A stretch of 64,000 nt of DNA from Oceanisphaera sp. IT1-181. Lineage in GTDB: Bacteria > Pseudomonadota > Gammaproteobacteria > Enterobacterales > Aeromonadaceae. Positions 8,475 through 18,700 of this stretch are shown here, in pieces; positions within the stretch are counted from its first letter, which is position 1; each line of letters opens with the position of its first letter. Under the pieces are notes generated by a model, which saw only the letters and a program-made list of their open reading frames with translations, had not been told where the DNA came from and did no database searches. The stretch is taken from NCBI RefSeq assembly GCF_033807535.1, contig NZ_CP136857.1:50363-114362 (forward strand), in the 5' to 3' direction. Position numbers and translations under genes: made by a program.

Positions 8475-8843
8475 GGAATTTTCCTGCGTTCAAAATGTGC
8501 CTATTAGTCCATCAGTAACGAGTGTTAAAGCTTAAGACTCGTTATTTAAGATGGCTGCATTGAGTCCTACACATAAAATATTGTGCTAAATATATTATTC
8601 ACACTTTGTCTGAAACTTGCATGTAGGCTCGCTACTCACGACAAGTTAATGCGCATAATCTATTAACGTGAATGCCTCATATATCAAAATAGCAATCTGT
8701 AAGTTCTTAGAAAGTTGATACACCCTTCATGTAACGCGACATTGTTGCGATCTGTAAACGGGAACAAAGCAGCGAAATGTAACAATCTAAACTCAATATC
8801 ACCAATATCATTCGAAAATACGTATTAAAAGAGACTTAACGGC
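8475..8843. other. Intergenic region carrying the BREX operon leader
   Basis: A hairpin TAACGAGT (8516-8523) / ACTCGTTA (8537-8544) follows the small gene and may act as its terminator, although it lacks a long T-run. The last 150 bp before brxA contain ATGTAAC twice and an ATTGTT...AACAAT pair, possible regulator sites. No BrxR-type regulator gene precedes the operon in this window. Confidence 0.4.
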
Positions 8844-9443
8844 ATGAATGTAAAAGAATATTTAGGTGACATCATTGGTGGTAGCTTGATGGTTTCAGAG
8901 AGCCGAGTGATGGCAGATACCCTGCTTCAGCAGCCTTCAGAAGAGCAGTGGAAACACGCCGTTATTGAACAAAATATTCTGCAAAAAAACTCACCACAAA
9001 CGGCTATTCGTTATGCTCGTACGCTGCGCTGGCGGCTAGAGCCGCTCGGTGCAGACTTTATGCGAGAGTTAGTCGAGGCAGAAGAGCGGGTATGTATTCA
9101 GATGCTATTGCTTGCGCTGCTGCTTAACTCACCGGTGTTAGTTGATTTTATGAAAACGACAATCACAGATGCACGGCGCACATACCAGCCATCGCTAGAT
9201 GCTGACGCTTGGAGTGAGTTCTATCAATATCGTATTCAGGCGCATCCAGAGTTAGGAAAGTTCTCTGAATCGAGCATCAAAAAAATGGGCAACAACGCCA
9301 TTAAAATTTTGGCCGATGCCGGGTACTTAAACAGCACCCGAGGCAAGCAGCTACAGCCGGTCTATTTACTGCCGGAAGTTAAAAGCTGGCTGCAAAAGCT
9401 TGAGCGTGAAGACTTAGAGCCCGTCATGGAGTGCACTTTATGA
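8844..9443 (+). CDS. brxA: BREX protein BrxA (DUF1819)
   Basis: A 199-residue protein of the BrxA/DUF1819 family, first gene of type 1 BREX phage-defence operons. Family features are the early SRVMADTLLQ segment, QKNSPQTAIRYARTLRWRLE, and the closing IKKMGNNAIKILADAGYLN winged-helix-like part. BrxA is a small helical DNA-binding protein whose exact role is not settled. The gene starts after AAAAGAGACTTAACGGC, and its stop overlaps the brxB start (ATGA), so the two are translationally coupled. Confidence 0.95.
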   Translation: MNVKEYLGDIIGGSLMVSESRVMADTLLQQPSEEQWKHAVIEQNILQKNSPQTAIRYARTLRWRLEPLGADFMRELVEAEERVCIQMLLLALLLNSPVLVDFMKTTITDARRTYQPSLDADAWSEFYQYRIQAHPELGKFSESSIKKMGNNAIKILADAGYLNSTRGKQLQPVYLLPEVKSWLQKLEREDLEPVMECTL

Positions 9444-10033
9444 AAACCCTACAAGCGCGGCTTGATCTTATTCAAGAGCGTATTGAGTGCGCGAAGTTTT
9501 TAAAAAATGATGGCTTAGGTAATGAGATTGGCTTTTGGGTTTTTGACTATCCCGCTAAGTATGAGTTGCTTGTTCGTGGCCAACTTATACATCTCACAGA
9601 GCGCCTGACTAACCGCAACTACCAATTTGTGCACATCAACTTATTCCAAATACTGGTCGATATGCTGACCGAACGAGGCTTATTTGATCGCGCTTGCACC
9701 CGAGAACAACAAGCTGGCCTAGCTAGTTTACGAAAAACCCTGGCCGGTCCTCTTAGTCAGGCTAAAGTAGCCGAGTATATCGCGCAAAAAGTTCAGCCGG
9801 AGAAGTTACAATTTTTATTGGTGTCGGGTTTGGGGAATGCTTGGCCACTGGTGCGGGGGCACGAGCTATTGAGCGCCCTACAAGATGTGATGGGACATAC
9901 TCCTTTGGTGCTATTTTATCCTGGTGAATACAGCGGCCGCGACTTATACCCTTTTGGTATGATTGAGTCTCGCAATTACTATCGCGCTTTTAAGTTGGTT
10001 CCTGAAGATGGTAATAAAATATTGAACGGCTAA
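9440..10033 (+). CDS. brxB: BREX protein BrxB (DUF1788)
   Basis: A 197-residue protein starting MKTLQARLDLIQERIECA and continuing with NEIGFWVFDYPAKYELLVRG, hallmarks of DUF1788/BrxB. Its C-terminal YPGEYSGRDLYPFG...NYYRAFKLV segment is also conserved in the family. BrxB is required for BREX defence and is thought to be part of the core complex. An upstream in-frame ATG at 9431 lies inside brxA. The 9440 start, overlapping the brxA stop, was preferred. Its 62-bp gap to brxC has no terminator. Confidence 0.95.
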   Translation: MKTLQARLDLIQERIECAKFLKNDGLGNEIGFWVFDYPAKYELLVRGQLIHLTERLTNRNYQFVHINLFQILVDMLTERGLFDRACTREQQAGLASLRKTLAGPLSQAKVAEYIAQKVQPEKLQFLLVSGLGNAWPLVRGHELLSALQDVMGHTPLVLFYPGEYSGRDLYPFGMIESRNYYRAFKLVPEDGNKILNG

Positions 10034-10095
10034 TCAAAACCAAGCCGATTACAGCCAAATAAAAATCTAAAAATAAAATATAAAAGAGAGCAGAT

Positions 10096-13000
10096 ATGAA
10101 TGTTGAACAGCTGTTTGCCAAAGACTTAGTACGCGAGATTAACGGCGTGGTTAAAGCCGAGCAAGTAGATAGCGAAAACGAATTTATAGAGTTAGACGAA
10201 TACGTAGTGACCAATGAACTCAACCGTCATTTTCGCTCTTTTTATGAAGCCTACTCGCCATCGTTAACCGATCGTACCCACAAGCCGTCTGGCAAGATAG
10301 GCGTATGGATCTCAGGCTTTTTTGGTTCGGGTAAGTCGCACTTTCTTAAAATTCTGTCTTATCTGCTGGCCAATAGACCCGTCGCTTCTGACGGCTCTGG
10401 CAGACACGCTTTCGATATTTTCAAAAATAAAATAGCCGATCCAATGCTATTGGCAGATATGCAACTGGCCGCCTCGCATCCAGCAGACGTGATCTTGTTT
10501 AACATTGACTCACGCGCCAACACCGACGATCAAGAAAACGCCATTCTCAAGGTGTTCCTTAAGGTGTTTAACGAATATGTCGGATACTGTGCCGATTTTC
10601 CGCATATTGCTCACCTTGAGCGAGAGCTAGATAAACGTGGCCAGTTTGCATCTTTTAAAGAGCAGTTTACCCGCTTAACCAGTTCTACTTGGGAAAAAGA
10701 ACGCGATGCGTATGACTTCTACCGTGACGAGCTGGCCGATGCCTTGGCCCACGCCAGTGAACAAAGTGAAGAGTCGGCTCGCGCTTGGGTAGAGCAGTTA
10801 GAAAATAACTTCCCGCTGGATATTCGTAACTTCTGTAAATGGGTCAACGATTATCTTGAACTGAACCCCGAGCGAAACTTACTGTTTATGGCCGATGAGG
10901 TCGGGCAGTTTATTGGTAAAAACACCCAGATGATGCTGAAGCTGCAAACCATAGCGGAAGACTTAGGCACCTTTTGTGGCGGCAAAGCTTGGATAGTGGT
11001 GACCTCTCAAGCCGATATAGACGCGGCCATTGGTGGCATGAAAAAGAAAGAAGGCGATGAATTTTCGCGTATTCAAGCCCGTTTCTCGACTCGACCTAAG
11101 TTGTCTAGCTCTAATACATCAGAAGTAATCCAAAAACGTCTATTGGTAAAAACCGAGCCGGCAAAATTGGCTTTGGCGAAAATATTCGAGCAAAAAGCCG
11201 ATATCTTACGCAATCAGCTTACTTTTGATAAAACCACCACCGCCTCTCTTAAAAATTACACAGACACCCAATCGTTTGTCGATAACTACCCCTTTGTGCC
11301 GTATCACTACTTACTGGTACAGAAGGTGTTTGAGTCTATTCGCTCTAAAGGTGCAACTGGGCAACACATGGCCATGGGCGAGCGTTCGTTACTGGATGCC
11401 TTTCAGTCGGCAGCTAAGCAATACAAAGACCGTGATCTCGATATACTGATCCCCTTTCATAGCTTTTTCTCGTCTATCGAAAGCTTCTTAGAGCCCGCGG
11501 TTCAGCGCACTATAGACCAAGCCTGCGAACACGACTCACTGACCGCATTTGATGGTGATATTTTTAAAACGCTGTTTTTAATCCGCTATGTCGACGTACT
11601 GAAAAGTACGCTCGATAACCTAGTGACTTTAACCATTGACCAAATCGACGCCGACAAAATTGTACTGCGTAAACAGATTGAAGAAAGCCTTAATCGTTTA
11701 GAGCGCCAGCTGCTGATATCTCGTAATGGCGATGAGTACATCTTCTTAACTAACGAAGAAAAAGAAATAGAAAACGAAATTCGTGGTACAGACGTAGAGC
11801 CTTCGGAGCTATCGAATAAGCTGTCTAACCTTATTTTTGAAGATGTGCTGCGCCGTACTAATCAGTACCGCTACCCAGTTAATAAGCAAGATTTTAAAGT
11901 CAGTCGCTTCTGCAATGGTCACCCAAGAGATGGCAGCTCATTAGAGGATTTAGTGCTGAAGGTTACCTCGCCGTTGGATGCGCATTTTGATGACTTTCAG
12001 CAAGACCAGCGCTGCCTCGATCACACCCTGGAGGGGGATGGTTGTGTATTAGTGCGTCTGGCAGATAAGCCCAGGTTATGGAGAGAGCTCAGTACTTTTA
12101 TTCAGACCGACCGTTTTCTCAAGCAAAACTCTGGTCAACGCCCCGAGCACGAACACCTGCTGCGCGAAAAGCAGATGGAAAACATCGCCCGTGAGAAGCG
12201 CTTACGCATTGAGTTTGAAACCTTATTCTTTGAAGCTGATGTATTCGCCATCGGTACGCGCTTAACCATTAAAGCCAATCAAGCACCGGCCATGGTCGAA
12301 GAAGCTTATCGTTATGTCATTGAAAACACCTTTGCCAAGCTGAATATGCTGCAGCCTGCGAGCGGTGAAGTACTGCGTGAAATTAGCGCGGTACTGATGG
12401 CCGATGATATGGCGCAATTAGGCATAGATTTAGCCGATGAAGAATGTAATCCGCAAGCCGTGAGAGAAGCCGAGCAATTTATCAGCCTTAAGGTGGAACG
12501 CAACGAGGCCGTGTATCTGCGTGATGTGGTCGCGCGTTTTGCTAAGCGTCCTTATGGCTGGCCAGATAACGATATTTTATTGTTAGTAGCGCGCTTGGCC
12601 CTAGCCGGAAAAATTAGCTTTACCAGCCAAGGCACTAACCTGCCGCTCAATAAGGCGTATGACTTTTTTACCAGCGTGCGTAAGCGTAGCGAACTGCGTT
12701 TAAACAAAATACGCCAACACGATGAGCGCCAGCTTAAAAAAGCGGTGAGCCTAGTCAAAGAGTTGTTCTCTAAAACATTTACCGGTACCGGTGAAAAAGA
12801 GCTCAATGAATTAATTCGTGCCGAGTTAAGCCACTGGCAAAACGAATTAAAATCCTTTCGCAGTAAAGCACAAACTGGCCACTTCCCTGGCAAGCAAGAC
12901 ATAGAAGACGGCTTAGTGCTGATTGCCGGTGTATTAGGTCAAGGCAATAGTTTTAGCTTAATTGCCCGTTTGCTGGAAGACGGCGAAGCACTGGCAGATT

Positions 13001-13800
13001 TAGCGGAAGACTTCGAAGACTTAGACGATTTTTATAATAGTCAGTTTAGTACTTGGCAAGACTTAGCCAGCGCGCTGCACGGTGACTTTAAAGATAACGT
13101 CGTCGCCTTAGACAAAGAGCCAACTGCGGCCAAAGCACTGGCAGAGCTTAAGCGCATTTATGAGCTGCCACAGCCTTACGGTGAATTGCGCCACATTAAC
13201 CCGTTAATTGAGCAAGTGCAGCGAGTTAATCATCGCCTAGTGGAAGAACGACGCGTACATGCCCTAGAGCGTATCGATGGCCGGATCAGCCATGTAGAAA
13301 AAACATTAACTGAAGCGCGGGCCAGTGCGGAGCTTAGCAATCAAGCACTAAGACCGTTACAGCTGTGCCGCCAGCGAGCGGAAAAAACCGAGTCGATACC
13401 GGTCATTGTGAGTAACCAAGCGGAAGCCGACGGCCTAGAAGATGAGGCATTTGAATTAATTAACCGCCACATTGAAGCTCAGCGCCAGCAGCAAGCGGAA
13501 CAAGAACGCAAACAGCAGGCTGCTAATGCCGCTGCAAGTACACCGTCCAGCACCGCGGGCGTGACACCTACTTTAGGTACAGGCGCAACGTCGGGTATGT
13601 CCAGCACCACGCAACCCATACCAGAATGTACGGATAAGCAGCCACAGCCTTATGTAAAGCGCACCATTACCTTTATCCCGGCCAACTTAGCACCGAGCAA
13701 TATGATTGAAACCGAACAGCAGGTGGACGATTACCTTAATGCACTGCGTAAGCAGCTGATGCAATCGGTAAATGACGGCGATCGAGTGCGGATAAAGTGA
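10096..13800 (+). CDS. brxC: BREX P-loop ATPase BrxC
   Basis: A 1234-residue protein, the usual BrxC/PglY size. Walker A GFFGSGKSHFLK is at about 74-85 and a Walker B-like LLFMADEVGQFIG is at about 260-272. The protein is otherwise long and helical. It ends with a low-complexity Gln/Ala/Ser/Thr-rich linker (about 1130-1180) before a short conserved C-terminus. BrxC is the large ATPase of type 1 BREX, needed both for host methylation and phage exclusion. The start follows AAAAGAGAGCAG. A 64-bp gap precedes the inserted ATPase gene. Confidence 0.95.
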   Translation: MNVEQLFAKDLVREINGVVKAEQVDSENEFIELDEYVVTNELNRHFRSFYEAYSPSLTDRTHKPSGKIGVWISGFFGSGKSHFLKILSYLLANRPVASDGSGRHAFDIFKNKIADPMLLADMQLAASHPADVILFNIDSRANTDDQENAILKVFLKVFNEYVGYCADFPHIAHLERELDKRGQFASFKEQFTRLTSSTWEKERDAYDFYRDELADALAHASEQSEESARAWVEQLENNFPLDIRNFCKWVNDYLELNPERNLLFMADEVGQFIGKNTQMMLKLQTIAEDLGTFCGGKAWIVVTSQADIDAAIGGMKKKEGDEFSRIQARFSTRPKLSSSNTSEVIQKRLLVKTEPAKLALAKIFEQKADILRNQLTFDKTTTASLKNYTDTQSFVDNYPFVPYHYLLVQKVFESIRSKGATGQHMAMGERSLLDAFQSAAKQYKDRDLDILIPFHSFFSSIESFLEPAVQRTIDQACEHDSLTAFDGDIFKTLFLIRYVDVLKSTLDNLVTLTIDQIDADKIVLRKQIEESLNRLERQLLISRNGDEYIFLTNEEKEIENEIRGTDVEPSELSNKLSNLIFEDVLRRTNQYRYPVNKQDFKVSRFCNGHPRDGSSLEDLVLKVTSPLDAHFDDFQQDQRCLDHTLEGDGCVLVRLADKPRLWRELSTFIQTDRFLKQNSGQRPEHEHLLREKQMENIAREKRLRIEFETLFFEADVFAIGTRLTIKANQAPAMVEEAYRYVIENTFAKLNMLQPASGEVLREISAVLMADDMAQLGIDLADEECNPQAVREAEQFISLKVERNEAVYLRDVVARFAKRPYGWPDNDILLLVARLALAGKISFTSQGTNLPLNKAYDFFTSVRKRSELRLNKIRQHDERQLKKAVSLVKELFSKTFTGTGEKELNELIRAELSHWQNELKSFRSKAQTGHFPGKQDIEDGLVLIAGVLGQGNSFSLIARLLEDGEALADLAEDFEDLDDFYNSQFSTWQDLASALHGDFKDNVVALDKEPTAAKALAELKRIYELPQPYGELRHINPLIEQVQRVNHRLVEERRVHALERIDGRISHVEKTLTEARASAELSNQALRPLQLCRQRAEKTESIPVIVSNQAEADGLEDEAFELINRHIEAQRQQQAEQERKQQAANAAASTPSSTAGVTPTLGTGATSGMSSTTQPIPECTDKQPQPYVKRTITFIPANLAPSNMIETEQQVDDYLNALRKQLMQSVNDGDRVRIK

Positions 13801-13864
13801 TGCGCAAGTTATTGTTACCTTCACGCTGTATCGTTCAAATGACTCATTACCACCGGAGCCCAAC

Positions 13865-15019
13865 ATGATTGAAAGGGTGTACATAGACAATTTTAAATCG
13901 CTGGTTGAGTTTGAACTTAGGCTGGCACATTTTACCTGTCTGATTGGCCTAAATGGTGCCGGTAAAAGTACCGTATTACAGGCGCTGGATTTTGCCAGTG
14001 CCATTATGTTGGGTGAGGTCGAAAAATGGTTAGCTATACGTCGCTGGGAACCCCGAGACCTAAACTCGCGTTTGGTGAAGCGCAGCAACATAGAGTTGGA
14101 AGTAGATCTGGAAGTAGCCAACCAGCGCTATCGTTGGCAAGCCACCTTTAACCGCAGCAAGCTGTGTTGTACTGCCGAGAGGATCATCCGTTTAGATGAC
14201 CAATCTCAGCAAGTATTATTCAGCCTTAAAGATGGTCGCTATCAGTTAAATGCTGAAAAGACAGAGAGTATTCCTTTTGAATACCAAGGCTCTTTGCTCT
14301 CTCAGCTTAAGCCTGAATTGCTAAGCGACGAACTTAAAGCCGTAAAAGATCGTATTTGTGCGCTGCGCTCGCTCGATCTACTGTCCCCCCAGACGTTGCG
14401 AGAAAAGGTCAGAAAAACCGACCGTGCCGACATTGGCATGGGGGGCGAGCAGCTGTCGGCGTTTGTGCATCAATTAACTGATATACAAAAAGCACAGTTG
14501 CTCGAACAGTTGCAGCACTACTATCCGCAGATCATTGCCGTTAATACCAAGGCGCTGCGTTCAGGCTGGATCCAATTAGAAATTATTGAGCGGTTCCATA
14601 CCGCACAAGGCGGGGTGCACGAACTAGAAACTGAAGCGCGCCATATCAACGATGGCTTACTGCGTTTGTTGGCTATTTTAGCCCAGCAGTTCAGCAGCCT
14701 TGAGTCATTGCTGTTTGATGAAATAGAAAACGGCATCAACCCCGAAGTGACCGAACAAATCGTGGATGCACTGGTGGCATCACCCAAACAAATCATCGTG
14801 ACCACGCACAGCCCCATGGTGCTCAACTACCTAGACGATGCCATAGCCAAAGAAGCCGTGGTGTTGCTATACAAGCGAGCCAATGGTCAAACTCGTTCGG
14901 TACGATTCTTTGACTTACCCACCGCCGCACACAAGTTAGAAAGCTTGGCACCGGGCGATGCCATGCTCGACGTTTACTTACACGACATGGCCTTAGAAGC
15001 CGAGCAGCAGGAGCAATAA
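13865..15019 (+). CDS. BREX-embedded AAA ATPase (OLD/RecF-like, AAA_21 type)
   Basis: A 384-residue ABC/SMC-type ATPase. It has an N-terminal MIERVYIDNFKSLVEFEL strand, Walker A IGLNGAGKSTVLQAL (about 27-41), a signature-like region around HINDGLLRLLAILAQQ (about 258-273), Walker B ESLLFDEIENGI (about 280-291) and the H-loop VTTHSPMVLNY (about 314-324). Such ATPases pair with TOPRIM-like nucleases in OLD, Gabija and PARIS defences. This is not one of the core BREX genes. It has a GGAG ribosome site, and its stop is 1 bp from the next start. Its job as phage sensor or effector partner is inferred. Confidence 0.85.
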   Translation: MIERVYIDNFKSLVEFELRLAHFTCLIGLNGAGKSTVLQALDFASAIMLGEVEKWLAIRRWEPRDLNSRLVKRSNIELEVDLEVANQRYRWQATFNRSKLCCTAERIIRLDDQSQQVLFSLKDGRYQLNAEKTESIPFEYQGSLLSQLKPELLSDELKAVKDRICALRSLDLLSPQTLREKVRKTDRADIGMGGEQLSAFVHQLTDIQKAQLLEQLQHYYPQIIAVNTKALRSGWIQLEIIERFHTAQGGVHELETEARHINDGLLRLLAILAQQFSSLESLLFDEIENGINPEVTEQIVDALVASPKQIIVTTHSPMVLNYLDDAIAKEAVVLLYKRANGQTRSVRFFDLPTAAHKLESLAPGDAMLDVYLHDMALEAEQQEQ

Positions 15020-15020
15020 T

Positions 15021-15779
15021 ATGCTGCAGCAGCTACTTATGACCGGCGAAGGCCCCACCGATTTAGGCGGCTCTAAATCGGGCCAACATATTATCCACGG
15101 CGCTGATTTAGCCATAGGGCCACTGGCCACTTTACTGCTTAAGCAGCTACAACTATTACTTCCCGAGTGGAATAGTGAGCAGCTTAGTTGGCATCAACCA
15201 GAGCAGTTTTGCACGCTTATCTCCGGCAGTGAGTTAGGCAAACGTGCCAAAATCAGCAAAAGAGTCAGGCCCAGTAAAAAAATACCCAAAGGCTACGTAG
15301 AGCACGCCCAACGTGCCGCGGAGCTGGCCTTTCACGCTCAAGCTAACGAACAGCAATTGGCCATTTACTTTCATGATACCGATGGCACCCGCAGCCAGTT
15401 ACGTGACGACCAAGAACTTCAGGGTAAATTAGTATCAGCGATTAACTTTGGCTTTAATGTTGCCGAGTTTGCCGGTAAAGGGGTCGCCATGATCCCAAAA
15501 CCTACCTCTGAAGCTTGGTTAATTTGCGCTAAAAAGCCAGAACCTTACCAGCACTGTGCCGCCTTAGAACAAACACTCTCGGGGAACGATAGAGCCGCAG
15601 ACCGCGCACCCAAGGTACAACTGGGAAAGTTGCTGAATAATCCCGACTTTGGTCGCGACGAACTGCTGCAATTAGTAGACGAGATTGATCCCACTTGCAT
15701 CGATATGCCGAGCTTTAACCAACTGCGCACCGATCTCTGCCGCGCAGTCACTGCTATTACCGGCCATACCCCAAGTTAG
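15021..15779 (+). CDS. BREX-embedded TOPRIM-like protein (DUF4276-like)
   Basis: A 252-residue protein with an N-terminal TGEGPTD motif (about 8-14, candidate catalytic Glu), then a DxD motif in YFHDTDGTR (about 116-124), and KPTSEAWLI later. The Glu-then-DxD pattern is that of TOPRIM-fold metal-dependent nucleases or primases and resembles the DUF4276 family. Coupling to the ATPase gene just upstream suggests a two-protein effector module similar in logic to AriA-AriB but with a different nuclease-like subunit. It ends 13 bp before pglX. The fold call is by motif only. Confidence 0.7.
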   Translation: MLQQLLMTGEGPTDLGGSKSGQHIIHGADLAIGPLATLLLKQLQLLLPEWNSEQLSWHQPEQFCTLISGSELGKRAKISKRVRPSKKIPKGYVEHAQRAAELAFHAQANEQQLAIYFHDTDGTRSQLRDDQELQGKLVSAINFGFNVAEFAGKGVAMIPKPTSEAWLICAKKPEPYQHCAALEQTLSGNDRAADRAPKVQLGKLLNNPDFGRDELLQLVDEIDPTCIDMPSFNQLRTDLCRAVTAITGHTPS

Positions 15780-15792
15780 ATACGGATATAAA

Positions 15793-18700
15793 ATGAACAC
15801 TAATAATATAAAAAAATATGCGCCTCAAGCACGACGGGAATTTATGACGGCAGTGGCCAAGCGCTTAAACCAGCTAGGCATAGATGCTAATAAAAAAGGG
15901 GAGCTAGAACTGGCAGAAGCCACGGTTACCGGCTCAATTATGCAGGTGGCCGGTAACAGCTTTGAAGCCAGTCTGGCCCCGTTGCGCCGCAAGCTTGTTA
16001 CCCAAGCCGAGCAGCAAGGCTTTGTCGCATTAGTTGAGCACATGGCTTACACTTGGTTTAACCGTTTGTGTGCTATTCGCTACATGGAGCTAAAAGACTA
16101 TCTTGGCCACGGTTTGCGGGTCTTGTCTCATCCACAAAACGCCAGCGGTTTTGAAATTCTCGACCACGCAGAAGAAGCCGCCACCGAGCTCGACTTAAAC
16201 CGCGAGCAAGTGATCGAGCTAAAGTTAGCCGGTAATAAAGATGAAGCCTTATACCGCATGCTGTTACTGGGCCAGTGCCACAAGTTACACCAAGCCATGC
16301 CGTTTTTATTTGATGCCCTAGACGATGGTTCAGAGCTCTTGCTGCCCGATAATCTGACCCGCACCGACTCGGTATTGCGCGGCTTAGTAGACGACATTCC
16401 CGAAGAAGATTGGGAACAGGTAGAAGTGATCGGTTGGTTGTATCAGTTTTATATCTCCGAGAAAAAAGATCAAGTGATGGGAAAAGTCGTTAAAAGCGAA
16501 GACATCCCCGCCGCTACACAGCTATTTACGCCCAACTGGATTGTAAAATATTTAGTACAAAACTCGGTCGGCCGCCATTGGCTGCAAACCTATCCTGACT
16601 CCAGTATTAAAGCGGATTTGGAATATTACATAGAGCCCGGCGAACAACCTGAAGAAGTACTAGCCGCCATTCAAGCCAACACGCCCGATACCATAGCGCC
16701 AGAAAGCATCAAGGTACTGGATCCGGCTTGTGGTTCTGGCCACATCTTGATTGAAGCCTATAACGTACTGAAGGCGATTTACGAAGACCGCGGTTATCGT
16801 AGTCGTGACATTCCGCTGCTGATTTTAGAAAACAACTTGTTCGGTATCGACATCGACGATCGCGCCGCGCAACTGTCGGGATTTTCGTTAATGATGATGG
16901 CCCGCCAAGACGACAGACGCATCTTTGAGCGCAGCAGCACTAAAGGCGGTGCCCTTAAGCTGAACGTACTCTCAATGCAGCAAAGTGATCATTTGGCTGC
17001 CGATAAGCTACTAACAGAGCTCAACCTCACCAGCAGCTGGGACCAAGGCGTCTCTATGGGCTTATTTGAAGAAGCGCAGACTAGCCTTGGGCAAGAAGAC
17101 AGCCGATATGCACTCGTAAGAAAGACATTAGAGCGCTTTGAACAAGCCAAAACCTTCGGCTCTTTAATTAACGTGCCAGCAGAAGAAGCGGATGAGCTAG
17201 CAGCCTTGCTGACCGACCTACAACAGCTGGCAGAGAATGGCGATGTTATGCAAAAACCTGCCGCCAACACGCTGCTGCCTTTTATTCATCAAGCTTGGCT
17301 GCTCGCCCAGCGCTACGATGCGGTGATCGCTAATCCGCCCTATATGGGCAGTAATGGTATGAATGCCGAATTGAAAAAGTTTGCGGCTAAAGTCTACCCC
17401 AATAGTAAATCTGATCTGTTCGCCATCTTTATGGAGCATGCTTTTAGTTTGCTTAAGCCTCTTGGCTTTAACGCGCAAATTAATATGCAGTCTTGGATGT
17501 TTTTACCGACATACAAAAACTTAAGAGAGTGGATGATAAATGAAAAAACTATTATTTCCATGATTCATTTAGGTACCAGAGCGTTCAGCCAAATATCTGG
17601 AGACGTTGTTCAAACAACTGCTTGGGTAATTGAAAATACATTAAAAGCGAACTATCAATCAACTTATTTCAGACTTATTGATGGGAATGAAGAGGATAAG
17701 AAAAATAGACTACTAAATAGATGGTGTAAACCACTATTAAAAAATCAAAGTCAATTTAATAAAATAGATGGGTGTCCAATTGCATACTGGTTAGATACAT
17801 CTATTGTCGAGAGCTTTAACTCGTTAAAAATTGGTGACGTAGCAAATGTTGAAGGTAAAAACATTACCTCCGACAATGAACGGTTTTTACGCTTTCATTG
17901 GGAAATCAACGGGAAAAGTATTGGGGTAGGTAATAAATGGTTGTTGTACTCAAAAGGTGGCAGTTTTAGAAAATGGTATGGTAATCTCGAGAATGTTATC
18001 AACTGGTCAATAGAAGCTAGAGATTATTACAAAAAACACCCGTCCGGACGAATCATATCAGAAAATCAATGGTATAAGAAAGGGATAACTTGGTCGCCTG
18101 TAGCTACTGATGGAACTGGATTTAGGCTTCTACCGAAAAACACAACGTTTGATAGCAAAGGCTTAGCAATATTTCCGAATGATATAGAAAACTTATATAA
18201 AATTACTGCTGTTTTGAATTCTAGCTATGGCCGTATGATACTAAACACCCTTAATCCCACCATTATGATAAATTTGATTGATGTTATTTCTGTGCCGTAC
18301 AAAGATATTTTTGTTTCAGATGAAGCTAAAAAACTAGTTGAAATACACAAAGAGGACTGGGACGAGTCAGAGCTTTCCTTAGAATTCAAAGTTAATAATA
18401 TAATAAAAATAAAAAACAAAATAAAATTAGAATATGCTTTTGATGAGATTGTTAAGTTAGCTGATAATAGAGTAGGTGTAGCATTGAATCTAGAGTTAGA
18501 GATAAACAATAAAGTTAATAATGTTTACAGCCTAACTCCTGACTTTCTTCCTAATTTGACAGTTAAAGATATAACTATGTATTGCAATCCTATTTTTATT
18601 TTTCAAGATAGAAGTGCAGACTGTTATAGGAGTGATAGTATATCCAAACTAATTAGCTACGCCATTGGCTGCATGATGGGCCGCTATTCTCTGGATCATG

